DNA of 33,138 nucleotides from contig NZ_FRAV01000051.1 in NCBI RefSeq assembly GCF_900142445.1, forward strand, positions 1 to 33,138, in the 5' to 3' direction. The stretch's first letter is position 1. Each line of letters opens with the position of its first letter. The translations under genes were made by a program, and so were the position numbers. Positions 15,199 through 23,828 of this stretch are shown piece after piece. The stretch comes from Chryseobacterium polytrichastri. GTDB taxonomy: Bacteria; Bacteroidota; Bacteroidia; Flavobacteriales; Weeksellaceae. The notes under the pieces are model-generated. The model did no database searches and had not been told where the DNA came from. It saw nothing but the letters and a program-made list of their open reading frames with translations.

Positions 15199-16251
15199 AT
15201 GTTATATACTCCTATACAATTTAGAAATGTTGAATTAAAAAATAGATGGGTAATGTCTCCTATGTGTATGTATTCTTGTGAAAATGGGATCGCTAATGAT
15301 TTTCATTTTGTGCATTATGGAAGCAGATCACAGGGTGGAACAGGGTTAATTATGGTGGAAGCAACGGGAGTTGAACCTCGAGGGAGGATCACAAACCATT
15401 GTATGGGAATCTGGAATGACGAGCAGGCAGAGAAGCTACAGCGAATTGTTGAGTTCGTACACAAAAATTCTGATAGCAAGATTGGGGTTCAAATTGCCCA
15501 TGCAGGAAGAAAAGGTTCAACATGGAATAATCTTCAAATTCCGGTTGAGGAAGGTTGGGAAACTGTTGCACCAAGCCCGATTCCTTACCATCCGACGGAG
15601 AGAATTCCGCATGTGTTAACGATAGAAGAGATTAAAGAACAGATTCAAAATTTTAAAGATGCGGCACGAAGAGCGGTGAAAGCTGGTTTTGATGTAATTG
15701 AAATTCATGGTGCACACGGATATTTGGTTCACCAGTTTCTATCTCCACTTTCTAATATCAGAACTGATGAGTATGGAGGAAGTTTTGAAAATAGAATTCG
15801 ATTTTTATTGGAAATTGTAGATGCGGTAAATGAAGAACTAACCGAAAATGTGGCACTCTTTGTAAGAATTTCAGGAACTGAATATGCTGAAAATGGATGG
15901 GATATTAACAGCAGCATAGAATTAGCAAAAATATTAAAAAATCATTCAGTTGATTTAGTTGATGTTTCAAGTGGTGGAAATATTCATGGCGCAAAAATTT
16001 CTGTTTTTGATGGATATCAGGTTCCATTTTCTTCACAGGTAAGAAATGAAGCAGATGTGAAAACAGGAGCGGTAGGTCTCATTACCAAAATAGAGCAGGC
16101 GGAAGAAATTCTTCAGAAAGGCGATGCCGACTTAATATTTGTGGCAAGAGAGATTTTAAGAAATCCATATATTGCTGTTCAGGGGTCTTTTGAAATGAAA
16201 GAACAATGCTTTTTCCCACACCAATATTTAAGAGCGAAAATTTCTTCTTAA
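15199..16251 (+). CDS. namA: Old-yellow-enzyme family NADPH dehydrogenase (YqjM/NamA-like)
   Basis: A 350-residue FMN-dependent ene-reductase with a TIM-barrel fold. SPMCMYSC (20-27) contains Cys23, matching the redox-modulating Cys26 of Bacillus YqjM. QIAHAGRKGS (98-107) and IEIHGAHGYLVHQFLSP (168-184) follow, in which His170, His173 and Tyr175 match YqjM His164, His167 and Tyr169, the substrate-binding and proton-donor residues. RTDEYGGSFENRIRF (188-202) is the class hallmark, and FVAREILRNPY near the C-terminus closes the FMN site. It probably reduces activated alkenes such as enals, quinones or nitro compounds; the physiological substrate is unknown. Confidence 0.94.
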   Translation: MLYTPIQFRNVELKNRWVMSPMCMYSCENGIANDFHFVHYGSRSQGGTGLIMVEATGVEPRGRITNHCMGIWNDEQAEKLQRIVEFVHKNSDSKIGVQIAHAGRKGSTWNNLQIPVEEGWETVAPSPIPYHPTERIPHVLTIEEIKEQIQNFKDAARRAVKAGFDVIEIHGAHGYLVHQFLSPLSNIRTDEYGGSFENRIRFLLEIVDAVNEELTENVALFVRISGTEYAENGWDINSSIELAKILKNHSVDLVDVSSGGNIHGAKISVFDGYQVPFSSQVRNEADVKTGAVGLITKIEQAEEILQKGDADLIFVAREILRNPYIAVQGSFEMKEQCFFPHQYLRAKISS

Positions 16252-16278
16252 TTTTACAAAAATTAAATAGTTGAAAAG

Positions 16279-16572
16279 ATGAAGATTGAAGATTTCATGC
16301 TGTCGTGCCCAAGTAAGAAATTCTTAGGAATAGAATGCTTCGGGTGTGGTGCTCAAAGAGCTATTGTGATGGTTTTTGAAGGGAGATTCTCTGAAGCTTT
16401 TCATATGTTTCCTGCCGTTTATACCTTGTTGCTATTTCTATTCACAGTAGGAGTTAGCTTTGTTGACAAGAAAAGAAACTATGGAAATATTTTAATTATA
16501 ATGGCGGTTATTAATTCTATTATAATGGTAATTGCTTATTTTTACAAACATTTTTATTTAAATATACACTAA
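16279..16572 (+). CDS. DUF2752 membrane protein
   Basis: A 97-residue protein with the DUF2752 pattern: SCPSKKFLGIECFGCGAQRA (residues 9-28), with cysteines before and within a GxxCxGCGxxRA-type motif, followed by hydrophobic segments at about 44-62 and 70-89. Function is unknown; the cysteine pair suggests metal binding or a redox bond near the membrane face. It lies 27 nt after the reductase gene and 21 nt before the CCC-motif gene, probably in one transcript. DUF2752 and CCC-motif genes are commonly adjacent in flavobacteria, as far as I recall. Confidence 0.85.
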   Translation: MKIEDFMLSCPSKKFLGIECFGCGAQRAIVMVFEGRFSEAFHMFPAVYTLLLFLFTVGVSFVDKKRNYGNILIIMAVINSIIMVIAYFYKHFYLNIH

Positions 16573-16593
16573 ATTAACATTAAAATTATAACT

Positions 16594-16926
16594 ATGAATC
16601 AACAGAAATTACCAAATGCTACTGCTGTACTTGTATTAGGAATCGTATCTATTATCGGTTGCTGCTGCTATGGGGTGGTAGGTATTATTACCGGAATTGT
16701 CGGATTATACCTTTTCAAAAAGGATAATGCTTTATATAAACAAAATCCAGATTTGTATTCAGATTACAGCAACCTGAATACAGGTAAAATATTATGTATC
16801 ATTGGTATTATATTAAGTGTTTTATATATTGGATATCTTATAGTGGTTATTTCTACACTAGGATTGGATGCTATGAAAGATCCTCAACTGATGCAGGAAA
16901 GATTAAAAGAATTAATGGGACAATAA
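16594..16926 (+). CDS. CCC-motif membrane protein
   Basis: A 110-residue protein with two transmembrane segments (about 10-39 and 62-87). The first contains the diagnostic cysteine triplet in GCCCYGVVGIITGIVGL. Between the segments lies a tyrosine-rich loop, YKQNPDLYSDYSNLNTGK. This matches the uncharacterised Bacteroidota family usually named for its CCC motif. Function unknown. A clear terminator follows 20 nt after the stop, so the reductase-DUF2752-CCC group ends here. Confidence 0.87.
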   Translation: MNQQKLPNATAVLVLGIVSIIGCCCYGVVGIITGIVGLYLFKKDNALYKQNPDLYSDYSNLNTGKILCIIGIILSVLYIGYLIVVISTLGLDAMKDPQLMQERLKELMGQ

Positions 16927-16946
16927 TTAATTTATTGTAAATATAG

Positions 16947-16972
16947 AAGACCGCAGTTAGCGGTCTTTTTTT
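16947..16972 (+). terminator. Rho-independent terminator after CCC-motif gene
   Basis: An 8-bp stem AAGACCGC / GCGGTCTT with loop AGTTA runs into seven T. It forms the left boundary of the T6SS island. Confidence 0.9.
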
Positions 16973-17088
16973 ATGGCCTTTCTGGAAATGTGAAACTTTT
17001 GTACTTGGAGTAAGCTCATTATATTTTTAGCTAACACTTGTTAGTCGTAGAACTACTACAAAATATGAAATAGTGGGATAAAAGTTTT

Positions 17089-17116
17089 TTGAATTAAAAT
17101 GGGGTATCTATATTTG
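17089..17116 (+). promoter_or_regulatory. Candidate promoter of tssD (TTG-N17-TATATTTG)
   Basis: TTG at 17089-17091 and TATATTTG at 17109-17116 fit the Bacteroidota consensus with 17-nt spacing. A leader of about 45 nt would precede the tssD ATG. The rest of the 16973-17167 spacer shows nothing else. Confidence 0.6.
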
Positions 17117-17167
17117 TTATAACAAAACATTGAAAAACACAGTGTTAATAATTAAAATTTAGAAATT

Positions 17168-17575
17168 ATGGCAGACAAAAATTCAAGAGGAATTTTAAAA
17201 TTCAACGGAAGCGAGGGACAGAAGCTATTAAAGCTTAATTACAGTGTTGCAAGATCTACAGACGTTTCAGGACGTGTAGCATCAGACCCATCGAATGCTA
17301 TTATTAAGTTAACAATTGAAGCTACAGAAAAATCTGATATTTTGGAGAGCTTACTAAATGGTAAATACAAACCGACAACTGGAGAAGTTACTTTTAACAA
17401 ATCTCATGAAGAAGGAACATTAATTACCTTGAACTGGGAAAATGGATATGTGATTCAGCATGAGGTAGATTTTGATGCAGTAGATCAAAACAGTATGCTG
17501 ATTAGTTTTGTCATTAGTGCAGAGCAAATTAATTATGGAAATTCTGCTTATGAAGGACTTTGGCCATCTAGCTAA
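17168..17575 (+). CDS. tssD: T6SS tube protein TssD (Hcp), Bacteroidota subtype iii
   Basis: A 135-residue protein matching the Bacteroidota TssD family, the Hcp-like subunit whose hexameric rings stack into the inner T6SS tube. Family features are the opening GILKFNGSEGQKLLKLNYSV (9-28), the DVSGRVASDPSN segment (32-43), the acidic WENGYVIQHEVDFDA stretch and SAEQINYGNSAYEGLWPS at the end. There is no signal peptide, as expected of a protein assembled in the cytoplasm. It has its own promoter-like box and a strong terminator directly downstream, so it can be expressed at higher level than the effector genes, as tube subunits need. Confidence 0.94.
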   Translation: MADKNSRGILKFNGSEGQKLLKLNYSVARSTDVSGRVASDPSNAIIKLTIEATEKSDILESLLNGKYKPTTGEVTFNKSHEEGTLITLNWENGYVIQHEVDFDAVDQNSMLISFVISAEQINYGNSAYEGLWPSS

Positions 17576-17601
17576 TTTCCAAAGTGTAAGCAATAGTATA
17601 A

Positions 17602-17629
17602 AAGACTGTCTCGCAAGACGGTCTTTTTT
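17602..17629 (+). terminator. Rho-independent terminator after tssD
   Basis: A 10-bp stem (AAGACTGTCT / AGACGGTCTT, one G-T pair) with loop CGCA is followed by six T. It separates tssD from the vgrG transcript. No TAnnTTTG box is visible in the A/T-rich 17630-17773 spacer, so partial read-through may feed vgrG. Confidence 0.9.
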
Positions 17630-17773
17630 CGACTGTAATTGATGAAGTGAAAATATATTATTCTATATAATTCTCATTTTTATGAATAATATAATTATTT
17701 TTATAAGATAGTAAATACTAAATTCCGCATGGGATAAATATAATATACTAACAAGATACCGAAGCACCACAAC

Positions 17774-19741
17774 ATGAAAAATAAAAATAATGAAAAAGAA
17801 CTTCTTTCTAATGAGGATTATTCGAAATTAAGAAAGCCTTCTTTTACGCCTGATAACAACGCTAAAGGTATTTCGGAGAATCAGATCTCAGGAATCAATA
17901 GAATGGTACAGCTGGAAGTGCATGCAGATGGAAAACCTGTGAAACATTTCAAACATTTTAAACTAACACAAAGTGCGGTTAAGCACCACGAGTTTGAAAT
18001 AACCCTTGCCTATGACAGTCTTGAAAATCGCCAAAATCAGAATCTGGAAGAGGCTAATAAATTATTAGGAAAAAGATTTACAGCAACTTTTAAATATAAA
18101 GGAGCAGATAAGAGCCCTGATAGGTCTTTTGTTGGCGTTATTACTTCGGTAGGTTTCAGTCAGGAAAAGATGAGCCTTGGTAATATTGTGCTTAAAGGTT
18201 ACAGTCCAACCATTTTGTTAGATGGTGGGCAGCATACTCAAAGCTTTGGAGGGACACAAGCTGTTAATGTTGGTATCATTGCCAATGATGTAATTAAACA
18301 AGGTATTGATACCAATTATTATGATGTTAATATCAATACCAATGACAGTTCCCAGATTCTTTATAGTAGCCAATATGATGAAACACATTACAATTATCTG
18401 GCGAGAATGGCAGAAGCTTATGGGGAGCAGTTTTTCTATGATGGGTATGTCCTGCATTTTGGGAAGCTTCCTCAGTCAAATGGTCAGCACATTCAATTAA
18501 TTGACGGTAGTAGTATAAGTGATGTTAAAGTAGAACTCAAAGCAGTACATACGAAACCTCAGTTTTATGGCTATAACAGCAGTAAGAATGAAAAGCTTAC
18601 TTCAGGAGCGACTCCGGTAAAGCATCTGGGGAATTTAGCTAAAACAGCATACGATAATAACGATACAATATATAAAACCCCTTCATTAAGAGTAGCACCT
18701 ATAAAAGCAGCTACCCATCTTGACGTTGAGTATGCTCAAAAGAGTAGCTCTGGAAGTCAGGCTGTGAATGTGATGAATGTTTCGGGGGCTACTTCGATTC
18801 CTTTTCTTCATCCGGGATGTGTGGTAGATATTAAAATACGTCAACAAGATTCTAATCAAACCCGACACCTTACCACACTTATGATTACTGAAACTACTCA
18901 TGAAGTGGATGCAAGAGGATATTATACGGGAACTTTTGAAGCGATTGCCGAAGGAACAGGGTATATGCCTAAACCTGAATTTCATATTCCAAGACCGGAA
19001 CCTCAGGTTGCTACAGTTATTTCAAATACCGATCCTGAGGGGCAGGGAAGAGTCACTGTAAGATTCGATTGGCAAATAAATGATACCACCGATTTTATCC
19101 GTATGATGAGCCCTGATGCCGGAGGTACAGATCAGATTACTCAAAACAGAGGGTATGTCGCTATCCCGGAGGTTGGGGATCAGGTGATGGTTAATTTTCA
19201 ACACGGACATCCCGATCGACCTTTTGTAATGGGCGGTATGTTCCATGGAGGTATTGCTTTAGGGGGCGGAGTTAATAATCATCTAAAATCTATACAAACG
19301 AGAAGTGGCATTAGAATTTTGATGAATGATGAAGAAGGAAGCGTCAAGATTGTTGACCCTAGTGGAAACATCTATTTTATGGATGGGAAAGGAAATATCA
19401 GTATAAATGCACCCAAAAATTTCACGCTGTATGCAGGAGAAAATATTAACATTACTGCAGGAAAAGAAATTGTTGTAGATGCTGGTGAAAGTATTTCAAG
19501 CACAGCTAACCAGAATATCAATTCCACAGCAGGAGTTGATATTGTTCAAAATGCGGCAGGAGATATTAGAGAATCTTCAGATACAAGAACAGAGATGGTG
19601 GAAAAAGAATTCAAAAGACAGTCTGAGACTTCTCATGAAGTAGCCGGAGAAATATCAATGTTCAGCGAAAAAGAAAATATGACCATGCAAAGTGGAAAAA
19701 TTGTAGAATTCAACAGTGCTGAAAAATCTAAACTTTTTTAA
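17774..19741 (+). CDS. vgrG: T6SS spike protein VgrG/TssI
   Basis: A 655-residue spike that caps the Hcp tube and carries effectors. The gp27-like base occupies about residues 45-400, the gp5-type OB fold about 412-490 (ATVISNTDPEGQGRVTVRF, YVAIPEVGDQVMVNFQHG, RPFVMGGMFHGG), and a beta-helix/stalk about 500-655 with repeats such as NINITAGKEIVVDAGE and SISSTANQNINSTAG. The first 40 residues are a polar extension. The protein ends soon after the stalk: no fused toxin domain and no PAAR tip are present, so cargo and tip must be separate proteins, as provided by the downstream genes. No tssB, C, E, F, G, K or clpV-type gene is in the window. Confidence 0.95.
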   Translation: MKNKNNEKELLSNEDYSKLRKPSFTPDNNAKGISENQISGINRMVQLEVHADGKPVKHFKHFKLTQSAVKHHEFEITLAYDSLENRQNQNLEEANKLLGKRFTATFKYKGADKSPDRSFVGVITSVGFSQEKMSLGNIVLKGYSPTILLDGGQHTQSFGGTQAVNVGIIANDVIKQGIDTNYYDVNINTNDSSQILYSSQYDETHYNYLARMAEAYGEQFFYDGYVLHFGKLPQSNGQHIQLIDGSSISDVKVELKAVHTKPQFYGYNSSKNEKLTSGATPVKHLGNLAKTAYDNNDTIYKTPSLRVAPIKAATHLDVEYAQKSSSGSQAVNVMNVSGATSIPFLHPGCVVDIKIRQQDSNQTRHLTTLMITETTHEVDARGYYTGTFEAIAEGTGYMPKPEFHIPRPEPQVATVISNTDPEGQGRVTVRFDWQINDTTDFIRMMSPDAGGTDQITQNRGYVAIPEVGDQVMVNFQHGHPDRPFVMGGMFHGGIALGGGVNNHLKSIQTRSGIRILMNDEEGSVKIVDPSGNIYFMDGKGNISINAPKNFTLYAGENINITAGKEIVVDAGESISSTANQNINSTAGVDIVQNAAGDIRESSDTRTEMVEKEFKRQSETSHEVAGEISMFSEKENMTMQSGKIVEFNSAEKSKLF

Positions 19742-19743
19742 TC

Positions 19744-19914
19744 ATGGCTATAAGAAAAACTGCTAAAAATATATTGATCAAAGTAAACGATTCCTATAAT
19801 TTAACCGTGGGACAGAAGGTTGAAAAAATCGCAGGAAAGATCAATACAGAAGCTAAAAAAGGAAACCTTGTTTTGGCAAGCAATAAAAAAATAATGTCCC
19901 ATGGGAATAAGTAA
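19744..19914 (+). CDS. Small T6SS-associated protein downstream of vgrG (56 residues)
   Basis: This short frame starts 2 nt after the vgrG stop and encodes 56 residues (MAIRKTAKNILIKVNDSYNL...), ending KKIMSHGNK. It overlaps the next gene by 14 nt in another frame, which suggests coupling. It is lysine-rich with alternating hydrophobic residues, like a single turn of a beta-helix, and resembles the VgrG stalk in style (NLVLASNKKI beside stalk repeats). The RKTAKNI opening resembles starts I recall in proteins downstream of Bacteroidota vgrG genes. Function is not established; a spike or adaptor fragment is a guess. Position, coupling and composition make it likely to be a real gene. Confidence 0.65.
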   Translation: MAIRKTAKNILIKVNDSYNLTVGQKVEKIAGKINTEAKKGNLVLASNKKIMSHGNK

Positions 19915-20953
19915 ACTAAAAATACTGATTCTCTTTGTAGTATGTAGCTTTTCACTGGCAAGTTGTCAAAATAAGAAAATGGAAGAAAAATATAATTGGT
20001 TAGGAACAATCTCTGCCCCGCAGGAATATCCAATGGAAATTTACAAAGGAGCTATTATTGCTGATGATTTCACATATAGTTTTGATGCCATCTGGGGTAC
20101 CCAAAATACAGGTTGGGGAAATGAAGGTGGAACAATGAGTGTAAGCACTCAGAATATGAACATCCCTAGTCAGTTAGAATTTACTTGGTACTCTCTTGTA
20201 GAGAATAAATTCTACACTGGAAAATGGGATTTAGATAAAGATAAAATAGCTGAGTTATTTAAAAATGGTTTTATAGATCAGGATACGAAGAAGAAAACGA
20301 CTTACAATAATTTTATAGTAGGATTGGCACCTAAAGGAAGGGTAGTTTTATGGATCAACGGTCCCGGAAATCAAAAAGAAGTTAGTGTTTTTCAGGCTCA
20401 TGATACCGTTATTACAAAAGAGAAAGCCTATGAAAATGCAAAGTATATGCTGAAAGAGGGTTTTGCAGACCGAATGCTGAATGATCCATCTTATGAAACC
20501 TTTAAACCTGAGGTAAGAGCCAAAATAAAAGAACAGGGGTATCCGGCTCCGGGTATTTATGATGTTTACAGAGAAAGATATAACTGGAAGCCTTCTGTCA
20601 TATTACCTGATGGTGCAGAATGGATAGATTTCGGGTTTAAGAATTATAACGGTGAGCAGGAAAACCTTTTTGGTGAAAGTTTACATAATGATTCTTATCA
20701 AAAAAGAGCTGTTCCAAAATTCTGTGGTTTTTACTGGAGAGATAAAAGTAAGAACAGATATGCTGTATGGATAGACTCTTTTGATGAAAAAGAAATTTTT
20801 GAACTTTTCCAAAAACTAGGAAAGGAAGATAATATAGATTTTGTTATTAAAGTTGATAACGACAATGCCAAAGCCTCTCTGTCATTAAAGACCAAAACGC
20901 AGGAGGTTTCTATTAATAAAGCAAAGATCAGATTATCTCAAAAAATAGAATAG
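19901..20953 (+). CDS. DUF2931-family lipoprotein, candidate immunity protein
   Basis: A 350-residue lipoprotein with signal peptide and lipobox LASC (Cys22). The body resembles DUF2931: YNWLGTISAPQEYPMEIYKG (31-50) and a second related opening, YNWKPSVILPDGAEWIDFGF, after about residue 226, suggesting two DUF2931-like halves. It starts inside the preceding small gene and lies 34 nt before the DUF2235 effector gene. Lipoproteins beside T6SS lipases commonly act as immunity proteins by binding the toxin in the periplasm, so that is the likely role. The gene order (candidate immunity before effector) and the absence of tests leave this as inference. Confidence 0.8.
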   Translation: MGISKLKILILFVVCSFSLASCQNKKMEEKYNWLGTISAPQEYPMEIYKGAIIADDFTYSFDAIWGTQNTGWGNEGGTMSVSTQNMNIPSQLEFTWYSLVENKFYTGKWDLDKDKIAELFKNGFIDQDTKKKTTYNNFIVGLAPKGRVVLWINGPGNQKEVSVFQAHDTVITKEKAYENAKYMLKEGFADRMLNDPSYETFKPEVRAKIKEQGYPAPGIYDVYRERYNWKPSVILPDGAEWIDFGFKNYNGEQENLFGESLHNDSYQKRAVPKFCGFYWRDKSKNRYAVWIDSFDEKEIFELFQKLGKEDNIDFVIKVDNDNAKASLSLKTKTQEVSINKAKIRLSQKIE

Positions 20954-20987
20954 ATGATCCTTATTCATTAATTTAAACATAAGAATT

Positions 20988-22400
20988 ATGCCCAATAATA
21001 TATTTGGAGATTATACACCAACCATAACACAAGAAGAGGTATTAGATATTACTCTTGGGATATTTTTTGATGGGACGTTGAATAACAAAACCAATACCAT
21101 CGAAAGAAGGGATAAAACGGCTGCATATAATAAAAAGGGAGGTAACCCAACAGATAATAATAGTTACAATAATGACTGGAGTAATGTAGCGCGTTTGTGG
21201 GATAATTATGACAAAAGTACCGGTATTTATATAGAAGGGATTGGTACAGAGGATAAGGAAAAAGATTCTATGTTGGGCTACGCCTTCGGAACCGGGGATA
21301 CCGGAATTAGAGGAAAGGTGAGAAAAGGATGTGAGGAAATTGTGAAAAAAGTAAAAAATATTAAGAGTTCAAAAAAGGCAGATAAGATAGCCGTTCTTAC
21401 TTTTGATGTTTTTGGTTTTAGTCGCGGTGCTGCTGCTGCACGAAATTTTGTTCATGAAATAGGAAAATCAAAATATAAAGCTACCTCAAGAACATATTCA
21501 AACGAAGGAATGACTGTTACTGTTCTTTCTGACAGCGATAGTAGTGGAGTAGAAGATAAGGAACTTCCAAAATGGGGGCATTTAGGACTAAAATTGCAAG
21601 AGGCAGGAATTACTGTTGATGTAATAAAGGTTAGGTTTCTGGGTATTTATGATACCGTTTCTTCTTATTCAAAAAACTTTTCTGCCATGCCAAACTTTCA
21701 CAATGATGTGGAGGAACTTAGTTTGAATGATATTGGAAAAGCACAAACTGTTATTCATTTTGTAGCAGAAAATGAGCATAGAGAAAATTTTGATCTAACC
21801 AATGTGCATGTAGGAACAGAAAGAATATTTCCTGGAGTACACTGTGATGTTGGTGGAGCTTATGAAGACGGAACGGAAACCTGGGAGGAGATTGAAACAT
21901 CTTGGACAACCAGTGAAAAATTAAAAGCATTAAGAAGTCAGCTTATAGCGGATGCTTGGTATAAAGAAGATCAGCTTAGTATTACACCTGGTTTTTATCT
22001 ATCGTTAAAGGGAACCCGCGATTTAGTAAAAAGGTACAGCTATGTTCCTTTGCATTTTATGGCAGAATATGGTGTTCAGAAAACAGTACCACTTACGATA
22101 AAAAAGCTTACCGATGAAACATATTCTATTTCAGAAGATCCTTTATTGATAAGGGTAAAAGCCCGTCTTAGATCGTATGCCATGGAGAATGGAAAACAAT
22201 ATACTTTTAAGAGATACAAAGAAGTTGAAAATGCATATGGTGGGGCCACAATTCCGGAACAAAAATATGCAGATTATCAAAGAGAGATGAAAGAGCAGGA
22301 TGATCTAAGAATCCTTAGAAATAAATATCTACATTGGTCGGCACGAAGAGAAGGTATTGGGATGGATCCAACATCAGACAGAGTAAGGGTGTTGCATTAA
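20988..22400 (+). CDS. DUF2235 alpha/beta-hydrolase, candidate T6SS lipase effector (Tle1-like)
   Basis: A 470-residue DUF2235 protein, the domain of Tle1-type T6SS phospholipase effectors. TLGIFFDGTLNNKTN (22-36) is the family opening. The nucleophile motif GFSRG puts Ser145 in DVFGFSRGAAAARNF; Asp222 in FLGIYDTVSS and His285 in FPGVHCDVGGAYEDG complete the catalytic triad and are all in place. No signal peptide is present, consistent with delivery by the injection system. The C-terminal 170 residues have no domain I recognise. It lies between a DUF2931 lipoprotein and a small membrane protein gene, either of which could protect the producer. Phospholipase activity is inferred from the family. 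Confidence 0.9.
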   Translation: MPNNIFGDYTPTITQEEVLDITLGIFFDGTLNNKTNTIERRDKTAAYNKKGGNPTDNNSYNNDWSNVARLWDNYDKSTGIYIEGIGTEDKEKDSMLGYAFGTGDTGIRGKVRKGCEEIVKKVKNIKSSKKADKIAVLTFDVFGFSRGAAAARNFVHEIGKSKYKATSRTYSNEGMTVTVLSDSDSSGVEDKELPKWGHLGLKLQEAGITVDVIKVRFLGIYDTVSSYSKNFSAMPNFHNDVEELSLNDIGKAQTVIHFVAENEHRENFDLTNVHVGTERIFPGVHCDVGGAYEDGTETWEEIETSWTTSEKLKALRSQLIADAWYKEDQLSITPGFYLSLKGTRDLVKRYSYVPLHFMAEYGVQKTVPLTIKKLTDETYSISEDPLLIRVKARLRSYAMENGKQYTFKRYKEVENAYGGATIPEQKYADYQREMKEQDDLRILRNKYLHWSARREGIGMDPTSDRVRVLH

Positions 22401-22409
22401 TCTTCATAT

Positions 22410-22712
22410 ATGAAAAAATATCTGGCGATAAGAGTGGGATTATTATTAATAGGTTTTTTGCTTATCTATTGTTATGCTCATTGGGATTCATGGTTTCATC
22501 CTCATCAATCAATCGGAGGTAACAGTGGAATGTCTATTCCCATGGATCTTATTTTAAATATCTGCTGGATGGCTATATGGTGTCTGTTGCTTTTCATAGA
22601 ATTACTGGTAAGTTTTTTTACTTCCAGAAATAAAGAATATAGAATGACAAATATAATATTGGTAATAGCAGGAATTATTTTATTGGCAACCTATATTTTA
22701 AATATTAAATAA
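22410..22712 (+). CDS. Small membrane protein next to lipase effector
   Basis: I do not recognise this 100-residue protein. It has three hydrophobic segments at about residues 5-22, 46-68 and 79-97, with a polar His/Ser/Gly-rich loop (HWDSWFHPHQSIGGNSG) between the first two, probably periplasmic. It starts 9 nt after the lipase effector gene. Small membrane proteins in this position are often immunity proteins for membrane-active toxins, which makes it a second candidate besides the DUF2931 lipoprotein. Confidence in the gene is good, in the role low. Confidence 0.75.
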   Translation: MKKYLAIRVGLLLIGFLLIYCYAHWDSWFHPHQSIGGNSGMSIPMDLILNICWMAIWCLLLFIELLVSFFTSRNKEYRMTNIILVIAGIILLATYILNIK

Positions 22713-22749
22713 AAATGAAGGGCAGAAAATGTAATGTTGTTGCCGGATA

Positions 22750-23799
22750 ATGTATATGCAGAAATTTAATAAACATATTGTTCAGAAAAGTGATACCTTA
22801 AAAAGCGTGGCTGTTCTCTACGGATTGTCCACAGAGGATTTAAAGTTTTTTCATAATAACCATTGCAAAGTTCAGGATATGATCCTGATAGAAATAACGA
22901 GACAAATCGAGTTTTTTATACCAAGAACTTCGGTAACGGATAAAAGTAGATTAGTTAATTTCAGTAGAGGAAATAGGTTGGTTTTTCAGCCTGAAAAGTC
23001 ATTCTCTAAATATGGAGTAGTTATTAATATTGAAAACGGAGACCGTAAAAATGAATTGAAATATGAAACTTCAGTACGTTGGCTAAAAACTGAAAATAAA
23101 TTACACTTTTTTGAAATAGACCGAACTTCAAATTTATATCTGAATGAAGAAGAGGTAAATGAAATAGCTGACCTATTGGCTTACAAAACATCTAAAGTTT
23201 TATACCCATTACAATTGAGTGTAGATGAATCCGGTAAATTCAATGATATTGAAAATACGGCGGTCTTTAAAGAAAGATGGGTAAAGGTAAAAGAAGAAGT
23301 ATATAAAGAGTATGATGGTGAAACAGTAAATGAATATTGTCTTAAAATTGAGAAAGTACTAAGTGAGCCTGATACGTTAAGTTTACTTTTAAAAAATGAT
23401 TATTTCATTCGAACCTTGTTTTTTGGAATCTATCAAAGTTTTGGACAAAATTTTAAAATAGAAGGAGTAGAAAGTTTCCCAATAGTGAATAACGCAGTAG
23501 AACCCAATTATCAAATAGAGTTTGAGGTTGATCCGCTAAAAGATGAATATAACCTAATTAATATAGAAGGGCATGGAGCTTTACACGATGAAAGAAGTAT
23601 TTATGATTTCACTAATAAAGCCCCTTTTTCATTGATCATTGAGGATAATCCGAAAATGAATAATGAAGGAAACTGTAGAATAGTACATTATTTGAACGGA
23701 GAAACTTTGCTTCCCGAATCAGTATATCTGGAGTGTAGTATTATGCTTCAAGAGGAAAAAAAGATTGCGGTAAGTATTGCCATAATCGATGAAAATTAG
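22750..23799 (+). CDS. LysM-domain protein, candidate T6SS spike adaptor
   Basis: A 349-residue protein with an N-terminal LysM-like module (about residues 8-58: HIVQKSDTLKSVAVLYGLS, then LKFFHNNHCKVQD...). The remaining 290 residues are a soluble alpha/beta region I cannot assign. There is no signal peptide, so it is not a conventional exported LysM protein; in contractile injection systems LysM modules occur as hub or adaptor parts. It precedes the DUF4280 PAAR-like gene by 29 nt and probably helps load the following effector. The start may be Met1 (22750) or Met3 (22756); nothing decides between them. Confidence 0.8.
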   Translation: MYMQKFNKHIVQKSDTLKSVAVLYGLSTEDLKFFHNNHCKVQDMILIEITRQIEFFIPRTSVTDKSRLVNFSRGNRLVFQPEKSFSKYGVVINIENGDRKNELKYETSVRWLKTENKLHFFEIDRTSNLYLNEEEVNEIADLLAYKTSKVLYPLQLSVDESGKFNDIENTAVFKERWVKVKEEVYKEYDGETVNEYCLKIEKVLSEPDTLSLLLKNDYFIRTLFFGIYQSFGQNFKIEGVESFPIVNNAVEPNYQIEFEVDPLKDEYNLINIEGHGALHDERSIYDFTNKAPFSLIIEDNPKMNNEGNCRIVHYLNGETLLPESVYLECSIMLQEEKKIAVSIAIIDEN

Positions 23800-23828
23800 A
23801 ATTATCACATCACAAAATATAAAATGAA

